A stretch of 64,000 bases of DNA. It comes from Saccharothrix sp. NRRL B-16348 (GTDB taxonomy: Bacteria > Actinomycetota > Actinomycetes > Mycobacteriales > Pseudonocardiaceae). Both the position numbers and the translations under genes were made by a program. The DNA is taken from contig NZ_LGED01000241.1 in assembly GCF_001280085.1 (NCBI RefSeq), positions 1-64,000 on the forward strand, in the 5' to 3' direction. The notes under the pieces were generated by a model. That model was not told the DNA's origin, made no database searches, and saw only the letters and a program-made list of their open reading frames with translations. Positions 1 through 7,258 of the stretch are shown here, in pieces (position 1 is the stretch's first letter; each line of letters begins with the position of its first letter).

Positions 1-21
1 GCGCCGGGGCCGTTGTGGTGC

Positions 22-169
22 GGGTTTCGTGTCATCCCACCGACCTCCCTCCGGGCTACCACACGTATCAAGGGGGCGGCTAACAGTGGAAGCCGCGGGT
101 ATTGGACGCACAGGCCCCCTTGACACGCGCGGTAGGGCACAGCCAGGTCGGCGGGATGACACGAAGCCC
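22..169. repeat. Large imperfect palindrome (56-nt arms)
   Basis: Positions 22-77 and 114-169 are reverse complements over 56 nt with about 45 matches, leaving a 36-nt centre. The outer 25 nt match at 23 of 25 positions and the inner run ending in TCAAGGGGGC matches at 20 of 25. Most mismatches are transitions, so many become G-U pairs in RNA, mainly on the minus strand. It lies 3' of the minus-strand gene that ends at 237 and could be a long 3' hairpin or a small non-autonomous palindromic element. No transposase is present. Its sequence differs from the repeat at 18703 and 50935. Confidence 0.6.
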
Positions 170-189
170 TTCCTTTGGGGAGGAAGGGC
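166..189 (-). terminator. Hairpin terminator candidate after the 237-992 gene
   Basis: GCCCTTCCT (166-174) and AGGAAGGGC (181-189) form a perfect 9-bp stem with a 6-nt loop, 48 nt beyond the stop of the minus-strand gene. No clear U-tract follows, which is common in GC-rich actinobacteria. Confidence 0.5.
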
Positions 190-236
190 GGAGGGCGTGC
201 CAGCGGCGGCGTGGGCGGTGGGGAGGGTGTGGTGGG

Positions 237-992
237 TTAGGCGTTGAGGTCGGAGGCGAGGCGGAAGGCGTCGTTGCTGATTCGCTTCATCAGTCGGTTG
301 TGCGCGGTTTCGTCGGGGGCGTGTTTGACCGTGTCCGACTCGATGATGATCACGTCGCGGTCTTGGAGGCGGGCGGCGAAGCCGCCGTTGGCCAGGGTGG
401 TCAGGTTTGGGACGCGGACGGCGCCGTCTTTGACCAGGTCGTTGACGTTGCCGGTGCCGTCGCGGCTCGTCAGGTCTTTCAGTTTGGCGGCGTCCTCGGT
501 GGTCTTCATCCGCACGATTGACACGGAGGTGTAGACCTTCACCCCGTCGGGGGTGGTCGTTGTGTACAGACCGCGAGTGAGCTGTTGGCACGGCGTGTTG
601 GTCAGGAAGGTCTTGGTCTGACCGTAGGCGTGCGACGCGCAGTCGCTGTCCTTCAGCGGCTCGGGCACGTCCGGTGAGGCGGTGAAGGCGAACTCGCCCG
701 CCGGGGCGGACGTCGTGGTGGGTGTGCCGGTCGGGGTGTTCTTCGGCATCACGACCAGCCACACCAGCCCGGACACCACGGCCACGCCCACGAGGCCCAG
801 GCCCTTGAGCACCATCCCGCGGCGCGGGTGCGCCGTGGGGGCGGCAGGCCCACGGCGCGGCGGGGGCGGAGGTGAGCTCAGCAGCGAGTCCAACTGCCCG
901 ATCTCCGACCGCCACAGTGGCGCGGTGTCCGACGGTCGGATGGGCGGGATCCGCTGCGTCACCTCTTGGGGTGATTCGGGAGGAACCGACAC
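237..992 (-). CDS. One-pass membrane protein with extracytoplasmic domain, unknown function
   Basis: Encodes 251 aa. A proline-rich cytoplasmic N-terminus (about 55 aa) is followed by one membrane segment (GLVGVAVVSGLVWLVVM), a Thr/Pro-rich linker and a roughly 160-aa exported domain with two cysteines (SDCASHAYG and NTPCQQL) that could form a disulfide. I recognise no catalytic motif. The GTG start at 992 is chosen because a -10-like TACCGT lies 8 nt upstream on the minus strand; GTG at 962 is the alternative. It follows the aminotransferase gene by 25 nt on the same strand but may also have its own promoter. The architecture (short cytoplasmic tail, single anchor, outer domain) resembles the pair at 4849-6458. 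Confidence 0.75.
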   Translation of the reverse strand: MSVPPESPQEVTQRIPPIRPSDTAPLWRSEIGQLDSLLSSPPPPPRRGPAAPTAHPRRGMVLKGLGLVGVAVVSGLVWLVVMPKNTPTGTPTTTSAPAGEFAFTASPDVPEPLKDSDCASHAYGQTKTFLTNTPCQQLTRGLYTTTTPDGVKVYTSVSIVRMKTTEDAAKLKDLTSRDGTGNVNDLVKDGAVRVPNLTTLANGGFAARLQDRDVIIIESDTVKHAPDETAHNRLMKRISNDAFRLASDLNA

Positions 993-1017
993 AAAGACCC
1001 ACGGTAACGGACGAGGG

Positions 1018-2025
1018 TCAGGCGAGCGCTGTGAGCACCTGATCGACATCCGCCTCGGTGTTGTAGAGGTGGAACGCCAGCCGGACGCGGCCGGCGCGGA
1101 TGCTGGAGCGGACGCCGGCGGCGGCGAGCCGGTCGGCGGCGGCGGGGAGGTCCAGGGACACGATCGCCGTTCCCGCTGGTGGCAGGCCCAGACCGGCGCG
1201 CAGGGAGTCGGCCAGGGCCACGTTGTGGTCGCGGACGGCACCCATGTCCAGCGAGGCGAGGTAGGGCAGGGAGGCGGCGGCGCCGAACTGGGACAGCCAG
1301 ACCGGGGAGAGGTCGAGTTTGCGGGCGTCGGGGGCCAGTCGGAGCGGGAGGCCGTAGACGGTGCTCCAGGGGTCGTCGCCGGCGAACCAGTTGGCGGCCA
1401 CGGGCACCGTGCGTTCCAGCGCCGAGGGTGAGCACGCCAGCCAGGCGCAGCCGCGGGGCGACATCAGGAACTTGTAGCCGACGGCGACGACCCAGTCCGC
1501 CCAGTCGAGGTCGAGAGGGAGCCAGCCGACGGCCTGGGAGGCGTCCAGGAGGACGGGCACGCCGGTCGCGCGCAGGCCTTCCAGGTCGACGATGCGGCCG
1601 TCGGCGGACTGGACGACGCTGACGGCGACGAGATCGTGCGCGCCGGCGTGGGCCACGATGTCGTCCAGATCCACTTCGGTGACCCGCAGGTTGCGGGCGG
1701 CGAAGGGGAAGGTCAGGCTGGTGAACTCGCCGCGCGCGACGAGGACCGACGCGTCGGCGGGCAGGCCGGCGGCGACGAGGGACACGAGTTGGGAGCCCGA
1801 CGCGCCCATGGCGACGCGTTCGGGCGGCACGCCGACGAGGTGGCCGAACGCCTTGCGCGCCGTGGTCGCGTGCTCGTCGACCGCGCCGGGGCCGTCCGCG
1901 CCGACCGACCACCGGCGGACGGCGTCCGTGACGGCGGTGGCGGTGGGTGCGGGAGGGACGCCGATGCTGGCGGTGTTCAGGTAGCCGAGGGGGACGTCGA
2001 AGGTCGTGCCGAAGGCTGAACGCAT
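1018..2025 (-). CDS. Class V aminotransferase-like PLP enzyme (cysteine desulfurase/selenocysteine lyase family)
   Basis: Encodes 335 aa, slightly short for the roughly 350-400 aa family. The fold is recognisable from YLNTASIGVPP at the N-terminus, an ASGSQ phosphate-cup region near residue 75, LLDASQAVGWLPLDL (Asp for the pyridine nitrogen) and VAVGYKFLMSPRG, where the Lys is the expected PLP Schiff-base residue. There is no clear catalytic-Cys loop, so a desulfurase role is not established; a kynureninase-like or isopenicillin-N-epimerase-like reaction is possible. The ATG start lies 7 nt after the stop of the DUF4442 gene, so the two are probably co-transcribed. Confidence 0.85.
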   Translation of the reverse strand: MRSAFGTTFDVPLGYLNTASIGVPPAPTATAVTDAVRRWSVGADGPGAVDEHATTARKAFGHLVGVPPERVAMGASGSQLVSLVAAGLPADASVLVARGEFTSLTFPFAARNLRVTEVDLDDIVAHAGAHDLVAVSVVQSADGRIVDLEGLRATGVPVLLDASQAVGWLPLDLDWADWVVAVGYKFLMSPRGCAWLACSPSALERTVPVAANWFAGDDPWSTVYGLPLRLAPDARKLDLSPVWLSQFGAAASLPYLASLDMGAVRDHNVALADSLRAGLGLPPAGTAIVSLDLPAAADRLAAAGVRSSIRAGRVRLAFHLYNTEADVDQVLTALA

Positions 2026-2032
2026 GGGATCA

Positions 2033-2512
2033 TCAGACGGTCTCGGTGATCCCGTCGTCCACCGAATTGCGGTTCTTGCGGCGGGCGTAGACCTGCTTGC
2101 GGGTGCGGGCGACGATGTCGCCGGCGGAGTCGACGACGTCGGTGGAGAACCACAGCAGGGCCTTGTTGTTGGCCGCGGCTTCGGAGCGCAGTTCGTCGAG
2201 GTGCTCGTCGGTGAGGTGGAACTCGGCGTGGACGGTGCCGCGGCCGGGCTTGACGAACTCGATCTCGCCCGCCCGGTCCCACACCAGGTGCTCGCGGCCG
2301 AGGTGGTGCAGGACGAGCAGCATCCAGAACGGGTCGGTCATCGCGAACAGCGAGCCGCCGAAGTGCGTGCCCACGTAGTTGCGGTTCCACCAGTGCAGCC
2401 GCATCCGGACCTTCGCGTGGCGGTAGTCGTCGGACAGCTCGACCACGCGGATGCCGGCGAACAGGAACGGTGGCCACAGGTTCATGCCGCGGCGCAGACG
2501 GGAAGCCTTCAC
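2033..2512 (-). CDS. DUF4442 hotdog-fold thioesterase-like protein
   Basis: Encodes 159 aa. The motifs NRNYVGTHFGGSLFAMTDPF and RAGEIEFVKPGRG, the spacing of the hotdog helix and strands, and the length fit the DUF4442 family, which resembles acyl-CoA thioesterases. No activity is proven for most members. The GTG start at 2512 (MKASRLRRGMNLWPPFL) gives a natural N-terminus; ATG at 2485 is the alternative. It sits 41 nt after the SDR gene and 7 nt before the PLP enzyme gene, which suggests one operon, perhaps in lipid or acyl metabolism. The gap before it carries a short palindrome (2523-2536). Confidence 0.8.
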   Translation of the reverse strand: MKASRLRRGMNLWPPFLFAGIRVVELSDDYRHAKVRMRLHWWNRNYVGTHFGGSLFAMTDPFWMLLVLHHLGREHLVWDRAGEIEFVKPGRGTVHAEFHLTDEHLDELRSEAAANNKALLWFSTDVVDSAGDIVARTRKQVYARRKNRNSVDDGITETV

Positions 2513-2522
2513 GGTGGCTATG

Positions 2523-2536
2523 TTACCAGTGAGTAA
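2523..2536. promoter_or_regulatory. Palindromic operator candidate TTAC-N6-GTAA
   Basis: TTACCAGTGAGTAA has 4-bp inverted arms and sits in the 41-nt gap between the SDR and DUF4442 genes. Sites of the TTAC...GTAA type are bound by TetR-family regulators of acyl metabolism in some actinobacteria; the assignment here is inferred from form and location only. Confidence 0.3.
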
Positions 2537-2553
2537 TACCTGGGCAGGTGGAA

Positions 2554-3330
2554 TCAGTGCAGGGTGATGACGTTCTTCGTCACCTTGGCGGCGGCGTCCG
2601 AGCAGAGGAAGGCGACCACGTTGGCGACGTCCTCGGGTTGGGAGACGTCGTGCTGGGCGCGCACCGCGTCGTTGACCCAGCCGGTGTCGGTGACGCCCGG
2701 CTTGACGACGTTGGACGTGATGCCGTGCGGCCAGAGCTCGGCCGCCGCGGACATGGCGTAGTTGTCCAGCGCCGCCTTCGCCGCGCCGTAGGTGACCTCG
2801 CTGGGGAAGCCGTCCGGGCCGCCGGAGGTCAGGCCGACGATGCGGCCCCAGTTGCCGCCGCGGGCGATGTGGCGGCGGGCGAACTCGGCGATCAGCAGGG
2901 CGCCCGCCCGGGCGTCCACGGCGAACTGCGCGTCGAACGTCTGGGGCGTGACGGCTTGGAGGACGCGGCCGAACTGGTCGGTGTCCACGGCGAGGAACGT
3001 GTCCTGCACCCAGCTGGAGGCGTTGTTGACCAGGATGTCGACCGGCCCGAAGACCTGTTCCGCGGTGTCGAAGAGCCTGCCGGGGGCGAGCGGGTCGGCG
3101 AGGTCGACCTCCAGCGCGTGGGCCTTGCCGCCGGCCTCGGTGATGGCGGCGACCACGTCCGCCGCGTCCGACTCGCGGGCCGTGAAGTACTCGCGCGGCA
3201 GGCTCGGGTCCGGCGCGGGCGCGAAGCGGAGGAACGTGATGAGGACGTTGACGCCTTGGGCCGCGAGGACCTTCGCGGTCGCGGCGCCGATGCCCTGGTT
3301 CGCCCCGGTGACGATCGCGGTGTGGATCAC
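2554..3330 (-). CDS. SDR-family oxidoreductase
   Basis: Encodes 258 aa from GTG 3330. Shows the classical SDR features in order: nucleotide-binding TGANQGIG near the N-terminus, NNASSW in place of NNAG, a catalytic Ser region (GLTSGGPDG) and catalytic YGAAK, with PGVTDTGW after it. The C-terminus (VTKNVITLH) matches SDRs that end in a substrate-loop and dimer strand. It is expected to be a cytoplasmic NAD(P)-dependent reductase or dehydrogenase of unknown substrate. An in-frame ATG at 3366 would add 12 Arg-rich residues; neither start has a good ribosome site. It heads a minus-strand operon with the DUF4442 and PLP enzyme genes and is divergent from the YjbQ-family gene. Confidence 0.85.
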   Translation of the reverse strand: MIHTAIVTGANQGIGAATAKVLAAQGVNVLITFLRFAPAPDPSLPREYFTARESDAADVVAAITEAGGKAHALEVDLADPLAPGRLFDTAEQVFGPVDILVNNASSWVQDTFLAVDTDQFGRVLQAVTPQTFDAQFAVDARAGALLIAEFARRHIARGGNWGRIVGLTSGGPDGFPSEVTYGAAKAALDNYAMSAAAELWPHGITSNVVKPGVTDTGWVNDAVRAQHDVSQPEDVANVVAFLCSDAAAKVTKNVITLH

Positions 3331-3386
3331 GGAGGGGATCGTGCCTGATCGGCGGCGGTGGCGCACCGGGTTTTAAGCTCTGGAGG

Positions 3387-3794
3387 ATGCGCAGCGAAGA
3401 GATCGAGATCCGCACCGGCTCGACCGAGGTCGTCCACGATCTCACCCGCGCCTGCGAGGACTTCCTGGCCGACGTGGACGGCGACGGCCTGCTGCACGTC
3501 TGGGTGCCGCACGCGACCGCGGGCCTGGCGGTGCTGGAGACCGGCGCGGGCAGCGACGACGACCTGCTGACCGCGCTGCGCGAGCTGCTGCCCGCCGACG
3601 GGCGGTGGCGGCACCGGCACGGGACACCCGGTCACGGCCGTGACCACGTGCTGCCCGCGCTCGTGCCGCCCTACGCGACGATCCCGGTGCTAGGCGGTGT
3701 GCTGGCGCTCGGCACCTGGCAGTCGGTCTGCCTCGTCGACACCAACGTCGACAACCCCGTCCGCAAGGTCCGGCTGAGCTTTCTGGCCGGGTAG
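3387..3794 (+). CDS. YjbQ/UPF0047 family protein
   Basis: Encodes 135 aa, the normal family length. Family motifs are HATAGLAVLETG and GHGRDHVLPAL, whose His, Glu and Asp residues line the putative active site, and the LGTWQSVCLVD strand. Members have weak thiamine-phosphate synthase activity in E. coli, but the true function is unknown. TAAGCT at 3374-3379 ends 7 nt before the ATG, suggesting a leaderless transcript; the GGAGG immediately before ATG is too close to serve as a normal Shine-Dalgarno. The last 105 nt overlap the convergent permease gene. Confidence 0.9.
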   Translation: MRSEEIEIRTGSTEVVHDLTRACEDFLADVDGDGLLHVWVPHATAGLAVLETGAGSDDDLLTALRELLPADGRWRHRHGTPGHGRDHVLPALVPPYATIPVLGGVLALGTWQSVCLVDTNVDNPVRKVRLSFLAG

Positions 3795-4721
3795 CAGCAG
3801 GACGAGCAGTCCCGCGGCGGCGAGTCCCACGAACACCCAGACCTGGGCGGTGTCCAGCGCCCCGCCGTGCAGCAGGGCGCGCACGCCCTCGGTGGAGAAG
3901 CGGAACGGCGTCCAGGACCACAGCAACGTCCGGTAGACGGGGTCGATCAGCTCCGGCACCTGGCCTGCGACGGCGGGCGCGATCAGGTACAGCGGGCCGA
4001 GCAGGGCCATCGCGCGGATGCCGAGCAGCCTCAGCAGCGCGCCCTGGACCAGCGCGAACGCCGCGGCGACGAGCGCCAGGTAGCCCAGCACGGTCGTGGT
4101 GAGGGGCAGGGACGAGTCCCACAGCGCGAAGAAGCCCGCGACCACGGCGACGCCGAGCACGGTCGTGGTGGCGATGCCCGTGAGGCGGCCGACGAGGGAC
4201 GGCCTGCGGGCCACCACCGTGAACGCCGCGGCGGCGATCAGGCCCGCGATCCACAGCAGCGCGCTCGCGGCCAACGGCGCCGTGCGACCGGCGGCCGACG
4301 CCGGGTTGAGCGTGACGACCTCCGCCTCCATCCCGGCGCCCTGGACGACGCCGCCGAGCACCTGCTGGGCGACCTGCGTGCCGGACGGGTTCACCGCGCC
4401 GGACAGCAGCACGGTCGCGCCGCCGGGCGCGAGTTCGAGCACCCCGTAGACCTCTTGGCGGGACAGCAGGTCCCGCGCCTCGTCGGGAGTGGTCACCCGC
4501 CACGAGACTTCCGCCACGTCGCTGCCGGCCAGCTTGTCGGCGACACCGCGCAGCTGCGGCGGCGCGTCGGCGCCCACGGCGACCGCGAGCGGCACCGCGT
4601 CCGGGTGGACCGTGGCCTGGACGCCGAACGTCAGCAGGCCCAGTACGAGCGCGATCAACGCGCCCGCGGCGGCGGTGGCCACCGCGATGACCGACGGCGG
4701 CCGGTCGTGCAGTGCGGCCAT
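3690..4721 (-). CDS. ABC-2/YhgE-like membrane permease
   Basis: Encodes 343 aa. One N-terminal membrane helix is followed by a roughly 120-aa outer domain and then about five C-terminal helices, the layout of ABC-2 type exporters and YhgE/Pip proteins. ATG 4721 has a good AGGAGG 7 nt upstream. No ATPase gene is adjacent, so any partner must be elsewhere. The final 35 residues are charged and lie antisense to the YjbQ-family gene, so this tail may be an accident of the late stop. Two copies of a 15-bp palindromic site lie just upstream, suggesting a repressor-controlled transporter. Confidence 0.75.
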   Translation of the reverse strand: MAALHDRPPSVIAVATAAAGALIALVLGLLTFGVQATVHPDAVPLAVAVGADAPPQLRGVADKLAGSDVAEVSWRVTTPDEARDLLSRQEVYGVLELAPGGATVLLSGAVNPSGTQVAQQVLGGVVQGAGMEAEVVTLNPASAAGRTAPLAASALLWIAGLIAAAAFTVVARRPSLVGRLTGIATTTVLGVAVVAGFFALWDSSLPLTTTVLGYLALVAAAFALVQGALLRLLGIRAMALLGPLYLIAPAVAGQVPELIDPVYRTLLWSWTPFRFSTEGVRALLHGGALDTAQVWVFVGLAAAGLLVLLLPGQKAQPDLADGVVDVGVDEADRLPGAERQHTA

Positions 4722-4738
4722 GGTGCCCTCCTAGGTAG

Positions 4739-4799
4739 TTCATCATGTGTTGAATTAGAGGCTACGGCGGGCCGCTCGCAGAAGTCAACGTGCGCTGAA
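4739..4799 (-). promoter_or_regulatory. Duplicated operator upstream of the permease gene
   Basis: On the minus strand, sites at 4799-4785 and 4754-4740 both fit TTCARCRCAYGWTGA, each an imperfect palindrome, about 45 bp apart. The second extends to TTCAACACATGATGAA (4754-4739). Two matches to one degenerate 15-mer directly before a permease argue for a TetR- or MarR-type operator. No regulator gene is adjacent. Confidence 0.55.
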
Positions 4800-4848
4800 T
4801 TAATCGGAGCGGTCCGGGCCGCGAGCGGCAGCGGGTACGGTTTGGGCC

Positions 4849-5760
4849 GTGACTTACCCAGGTGACGGGCAGTCCGGCTGGGGCGGCCAGCCCAACCAGG
4901 GCGATTGGGGCCGGCAGGACCAGGGCTACCCGCAGCAGGTCTTCCCGCAGAACTACGGCGGCTCGTACGGCGGCCTCGGCGTCTTCTCCGGCGGCGAGGA
5001 GCCACCGCCCGAGAAGAAGAGCAAGGCCAAGCTGTGGCTGGTGATCGGCGCGGTCGTCGTCGTGCTGGTCGGCGGCGGCGTGACCGCGTTCGTGCTGACC
5101 CGGCCGGACGGCACGCCGCCGGTCGCGCAGACGACGAGCAGCACGCCGACGACCACGACCACCACGGCGAAGACGACGCAGTCGACCCCGCCGAACGCCA
5201 CCTGCGAGCCGCTCAAGCAGGGCTGGAACTGCCTGCCGGTGACCGCCCTGTCGTACAGCTACGACGTGCCCAAGGGCTGGACGCCCGCGCAGGGCACCGC
5301 GCCGGTCGAGGGCATGGAGGACGTGCGGCTGACCGGCCTCACCGTCAGCGGCGCGTACGACTGCGGCGGCAAGGGCTTCACCCGCGGCGGCGCGGGCGGC
5401 GTCGTGGTGCCGCAGACCGACCTCACCGCGGTGGCCAAGGACTTCGCCCAGAAGCTCGCCACGCAGTACTACAAGTCCGCGCCGACGTCCGAGGTCAAGC
5501 TCGGCGAGCCGAAGCCGGTGAAGGTGCCGAGCCCGCTGGGCGACATCGAGGGCGTGCAGGTCGACGCCACCGCCACCACCGCCGGCAACGAGTGCCTGGC
5601 CACCAAGGGCATGGTGAAGGTCCTGGTCCTCAAGGGGGACAAGGGCTTCCACGTGTTCATGGCGAACGGCGACCTCGAAGGCGGCCCGGCCGAGCCGAAG
5701 CCGCACCCCGAGGCCGACCTGCAGGGCATGGTGGACTCCGTGAAGCCGTTGAGCCGGTGA
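4849..5760 (+). CDS. Membrane-anchored protein with Gln/Pro-rich N-terminus (paralogue 1)
   Basis: Encodes 303 aa. A Gly/Gln/Tyr-rich cytoplasmic N-terminus of about 60 aa leads into one membrane segment (VIGAVVVVLVGGGVTAFVL), a long Thr linker and an exported domain with Cys residues (TCEPLKQGWNCLPV). I do not recognise the outer domain. It is homologous to the next gene in layout and in motifs such as the SYSYDVPKGW / GLTYELPPSW pair. GTG 4849 lies 7 nt after TACGGT (4836-4841), so translation is probably leaderless. It overlaps the next gene by the GTGA junction, and that gene overlaps a HAD phosphatase gene in the same way, making a tight three-gene operon. Confidence 0.75.
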   Translation: MTYPGDGQSGWGGQPNQGDWGRQDQGYPQQVFPQNYGGSYGGLGVFSGGEEPPPEKKSKAKLWLVIGAVVVVLVGGGVTAFVLTRPDGTPPVAQTTSSTPTTTTTTAKTTQSTPPNATCEPLKQGWNCLPVTALSYSYDVPKGWTPAQGTAPVEGMEDVRLTGLTVSGAYDCGGKGFTRGGAGGVVVPQTDLTAVAKDFAQKLATQYYKSAPTSEVKLGEPKPVKVPSPLGDIEGVQVDATATTAGNECLATKGMVKVLVLKGDKGFHVFMANGDLEGGPAEPKPHPEADLQGMVDSVKPLSR

Positions 5761-6458
5761 GCTACTCCGGGCTGGGCGTCTACCAGCAGCAACCGCCGAA
5801 GCGGCCCAGCCGCGCGCCGCTGTGGATCGCGCTGGCCGTGGTCGCCGTGCTGGTCGTCGGCGCCGGCGTCACGGCGATCGTGGTGCTGAACTCCGGCGAC
5901 GGCCGGGCGGCGGAGCCCACCTCGACGTCGACCACGTCGTCCGCGGCCGAGCCGGACTGGCAGGCAGTGGAGGACGAGAAGGCCGGGCTGACCTACGAGC
6001 TGCCGCCGTCCTGGGAGGCCGGCGGCGCCGGCTCGTCCGGGCGGGTCAAGCTGAGCACGACGTACGTGTCGCGGCCGTTCCAGTGCCAGGGCCGCAGCAT
6101 GATCCAGGCGCAGGCGATGGCGGGCTCGATCGTCCACGAGGACCCGGAGCAGGTCGCCACCGAGCTGGTGAAGCGGATCGCCGCCGGCGGGTACACGGTG
6201 AACAACGCGCCGCCCGAGATCGGCGAGCCGCGCGTCGAGACCGGTGACGGCGAGGTGGTCCGGCTCAGCGTCGAGGTGACGCCGAAGTCCGCCAACGCCT
6301 GCTACGCGCCCAAGGCCACGGTCAGCGCGGTGGCGATGCGCAACGGGTCGGAGGTGGCCGTGTTCGTGCTCAACGTCGCCGAGGGCGGGCCGCACGTGGC
6401 CGAGGGACCGTCGGACGACGACGTCGAGCGCATCCTGGGAAGCGTGCGGCAGTCGTGA
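5757..6458 (+). CDS. Membrane-anchored protein (paralogue 2)
   Basis: Encodes 233 aa from the GTG that overlaps the previous stop (GTGA, 5757-5760). It has a short N-terminus (SYSGLGVYQQQPPKRPSR), one membrane segment (ALAVVAVLVVGAGVTAIVVL), a Ser/Thr linker and an exported domain beginning DEKAGLTYELPPSW. Two lone Cys (FQCQGR and NACYAP) could pair. The shared design with the upstream protein indicates a tandem duplication, and both end in a VRQS/VKPLSR-type helix. Function is unknown; an envelope sensor or binding role is possible but not shown. Confidence 0.8.
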   Translation: MSYSGLGVYQQQPPKRPSRAPLWIALAVVAVLVVGAGVTAIVVLNSGDGRAAEPTSTSTTSSAAEPDWQAVEDEKAGLTYELPPSWEAGGAGSSGRVKLSTTYVSRPFQCQGRSMIQAQAMAGSIVHEDPEQVATELVKRIAAGGYTVNNAPPEIGEPRVETGDGEVVRLSVEVTPKSANACYAPKATVSAVAMRNGSEVAVFVLNVAEGGPHVAEGPSDDDVERILGSVRQS

Positions 6459-7168
6459 ACACGTTGGTGCTGTGGGACATCGACCTGACGTTGATCGACG
6501 CCAGGGGCCTCGGGCACGAGTGGTACCGCACCGCGTTCCGCGCGACGGCGGGCCTTGACCTCGTGCACGTGCCGAGCTTTCCCGGCCGCACCGAGCGCGC
6601 CATCACTCGGGAGCTGCTGACGGCGCACGACCTGGAGCCGACCGAGGAGCTGGTGACCCGGCTGCACGCGGAACTGGTCGACGTGGCCACGCGGGAGCGC
6701 GACCTGCTGCCGGCGCGGGGGCACGCGCTCCCGGGCGCGTCGGCGGCGCTGGAGGCGTTGGCGGGGCAGGCGGACGTCGTGCAGTCGCTGGTCACCGGGA
6801 ACCTCGTGGAGATCGCCCGGTACAAGCTGGCCGCGTTCGGGCTCGACGAGCACCTGGACTTCGAGATCGGCGGCTACGGCTCGGTGTCCGAGCACCGGCC
6901 CGAGCTGGTGCTGGAGGCGGTGCGGCTGGCCACGGCCAAGCACACCCGCGAGTTCCGGTCCGTGGTCATCGGCGACACGCCGCACGACGTGGACGCCGCG
7001 CTGCACCACGGAGCCGTCGCCATCGGTGTGGCGACGGGCCGCAGCAGTGTCGCGGAACTGCGGGAGGCCGGCGCGCACGTCGTGCTGGACGACCTCTCCG
7101 ACACGGCAAGCGTGTTGCAAGCGGTGTTGAATGGCCGCTGCTCCGCAGACGGCGGCTCGGTCGCCTGA
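6455..7168 (+). CDS. HAD-superfamily phosphatase (phosphoglycolate phosphatase-like)
   Basis: Encodes 237 aa. Motif I is DIDLTLID (nucleophile Asp8), motif II LVTGN, motif III region RYKLAAFGL and motif IV VIGDTPHDVDAA, with an alpha-helical cap between I and II, typical of Gph/PGP-like phosphatases. The usual DxDxT is present as DIDLT. A small phosphorylated metabolite is the likely substrate, not identified. GTG 6455 overlaps the previous stop, so it is translationally coupled to the two membrane proteins. A strong terminator follows at 7171. Confidence 0.9.
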   Translation: MNTLVLWDIDLTLIDARGLGHEWYRTAFRATAGLDLVHVPSFPGRTERAITRELLTAHDLEPTEELVTRLHAELVDVATRERDLLPARGHALPGASAALEALAGQADVVQSLVTGNLVEIARYKLAAFGLDEHLDFEIGGYGSVSEHRPELVLEAVRLATAKHTREFRSVVIGDTPHDVDAALHHGAVAIGVATGRSSVAELREAGAHVVLDDLSDTASVLQAVLNGRCSADGGSVA

Positions 7169-7170
7169 AA

Positions 7171-7243
7171 GTCGGTCGTTCGCGCCCTGATTCCCGACGA
7201 TCGAAAAGCGTGATCGCCGGGAATGAGGACGCGAACGACCGAC
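7171..7243. terminator. Long bidirectional terminator between HAD gene and proS
   Basis: GTCGGTCGTTCGCG (7171-7184) pairs perfectly with 7230-7243. A second block (CCTGATTCCCG with CGGGAATGAGG) and a third (CGATC with GATCG) continue the stem inside, giving a hairpin of about 30 bp with a small AAAAG-containing loop. It lies between convergent stops. Confidence 0.85.
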
Positions 7244-7258
7244 GCGACCTCGCGGGAG

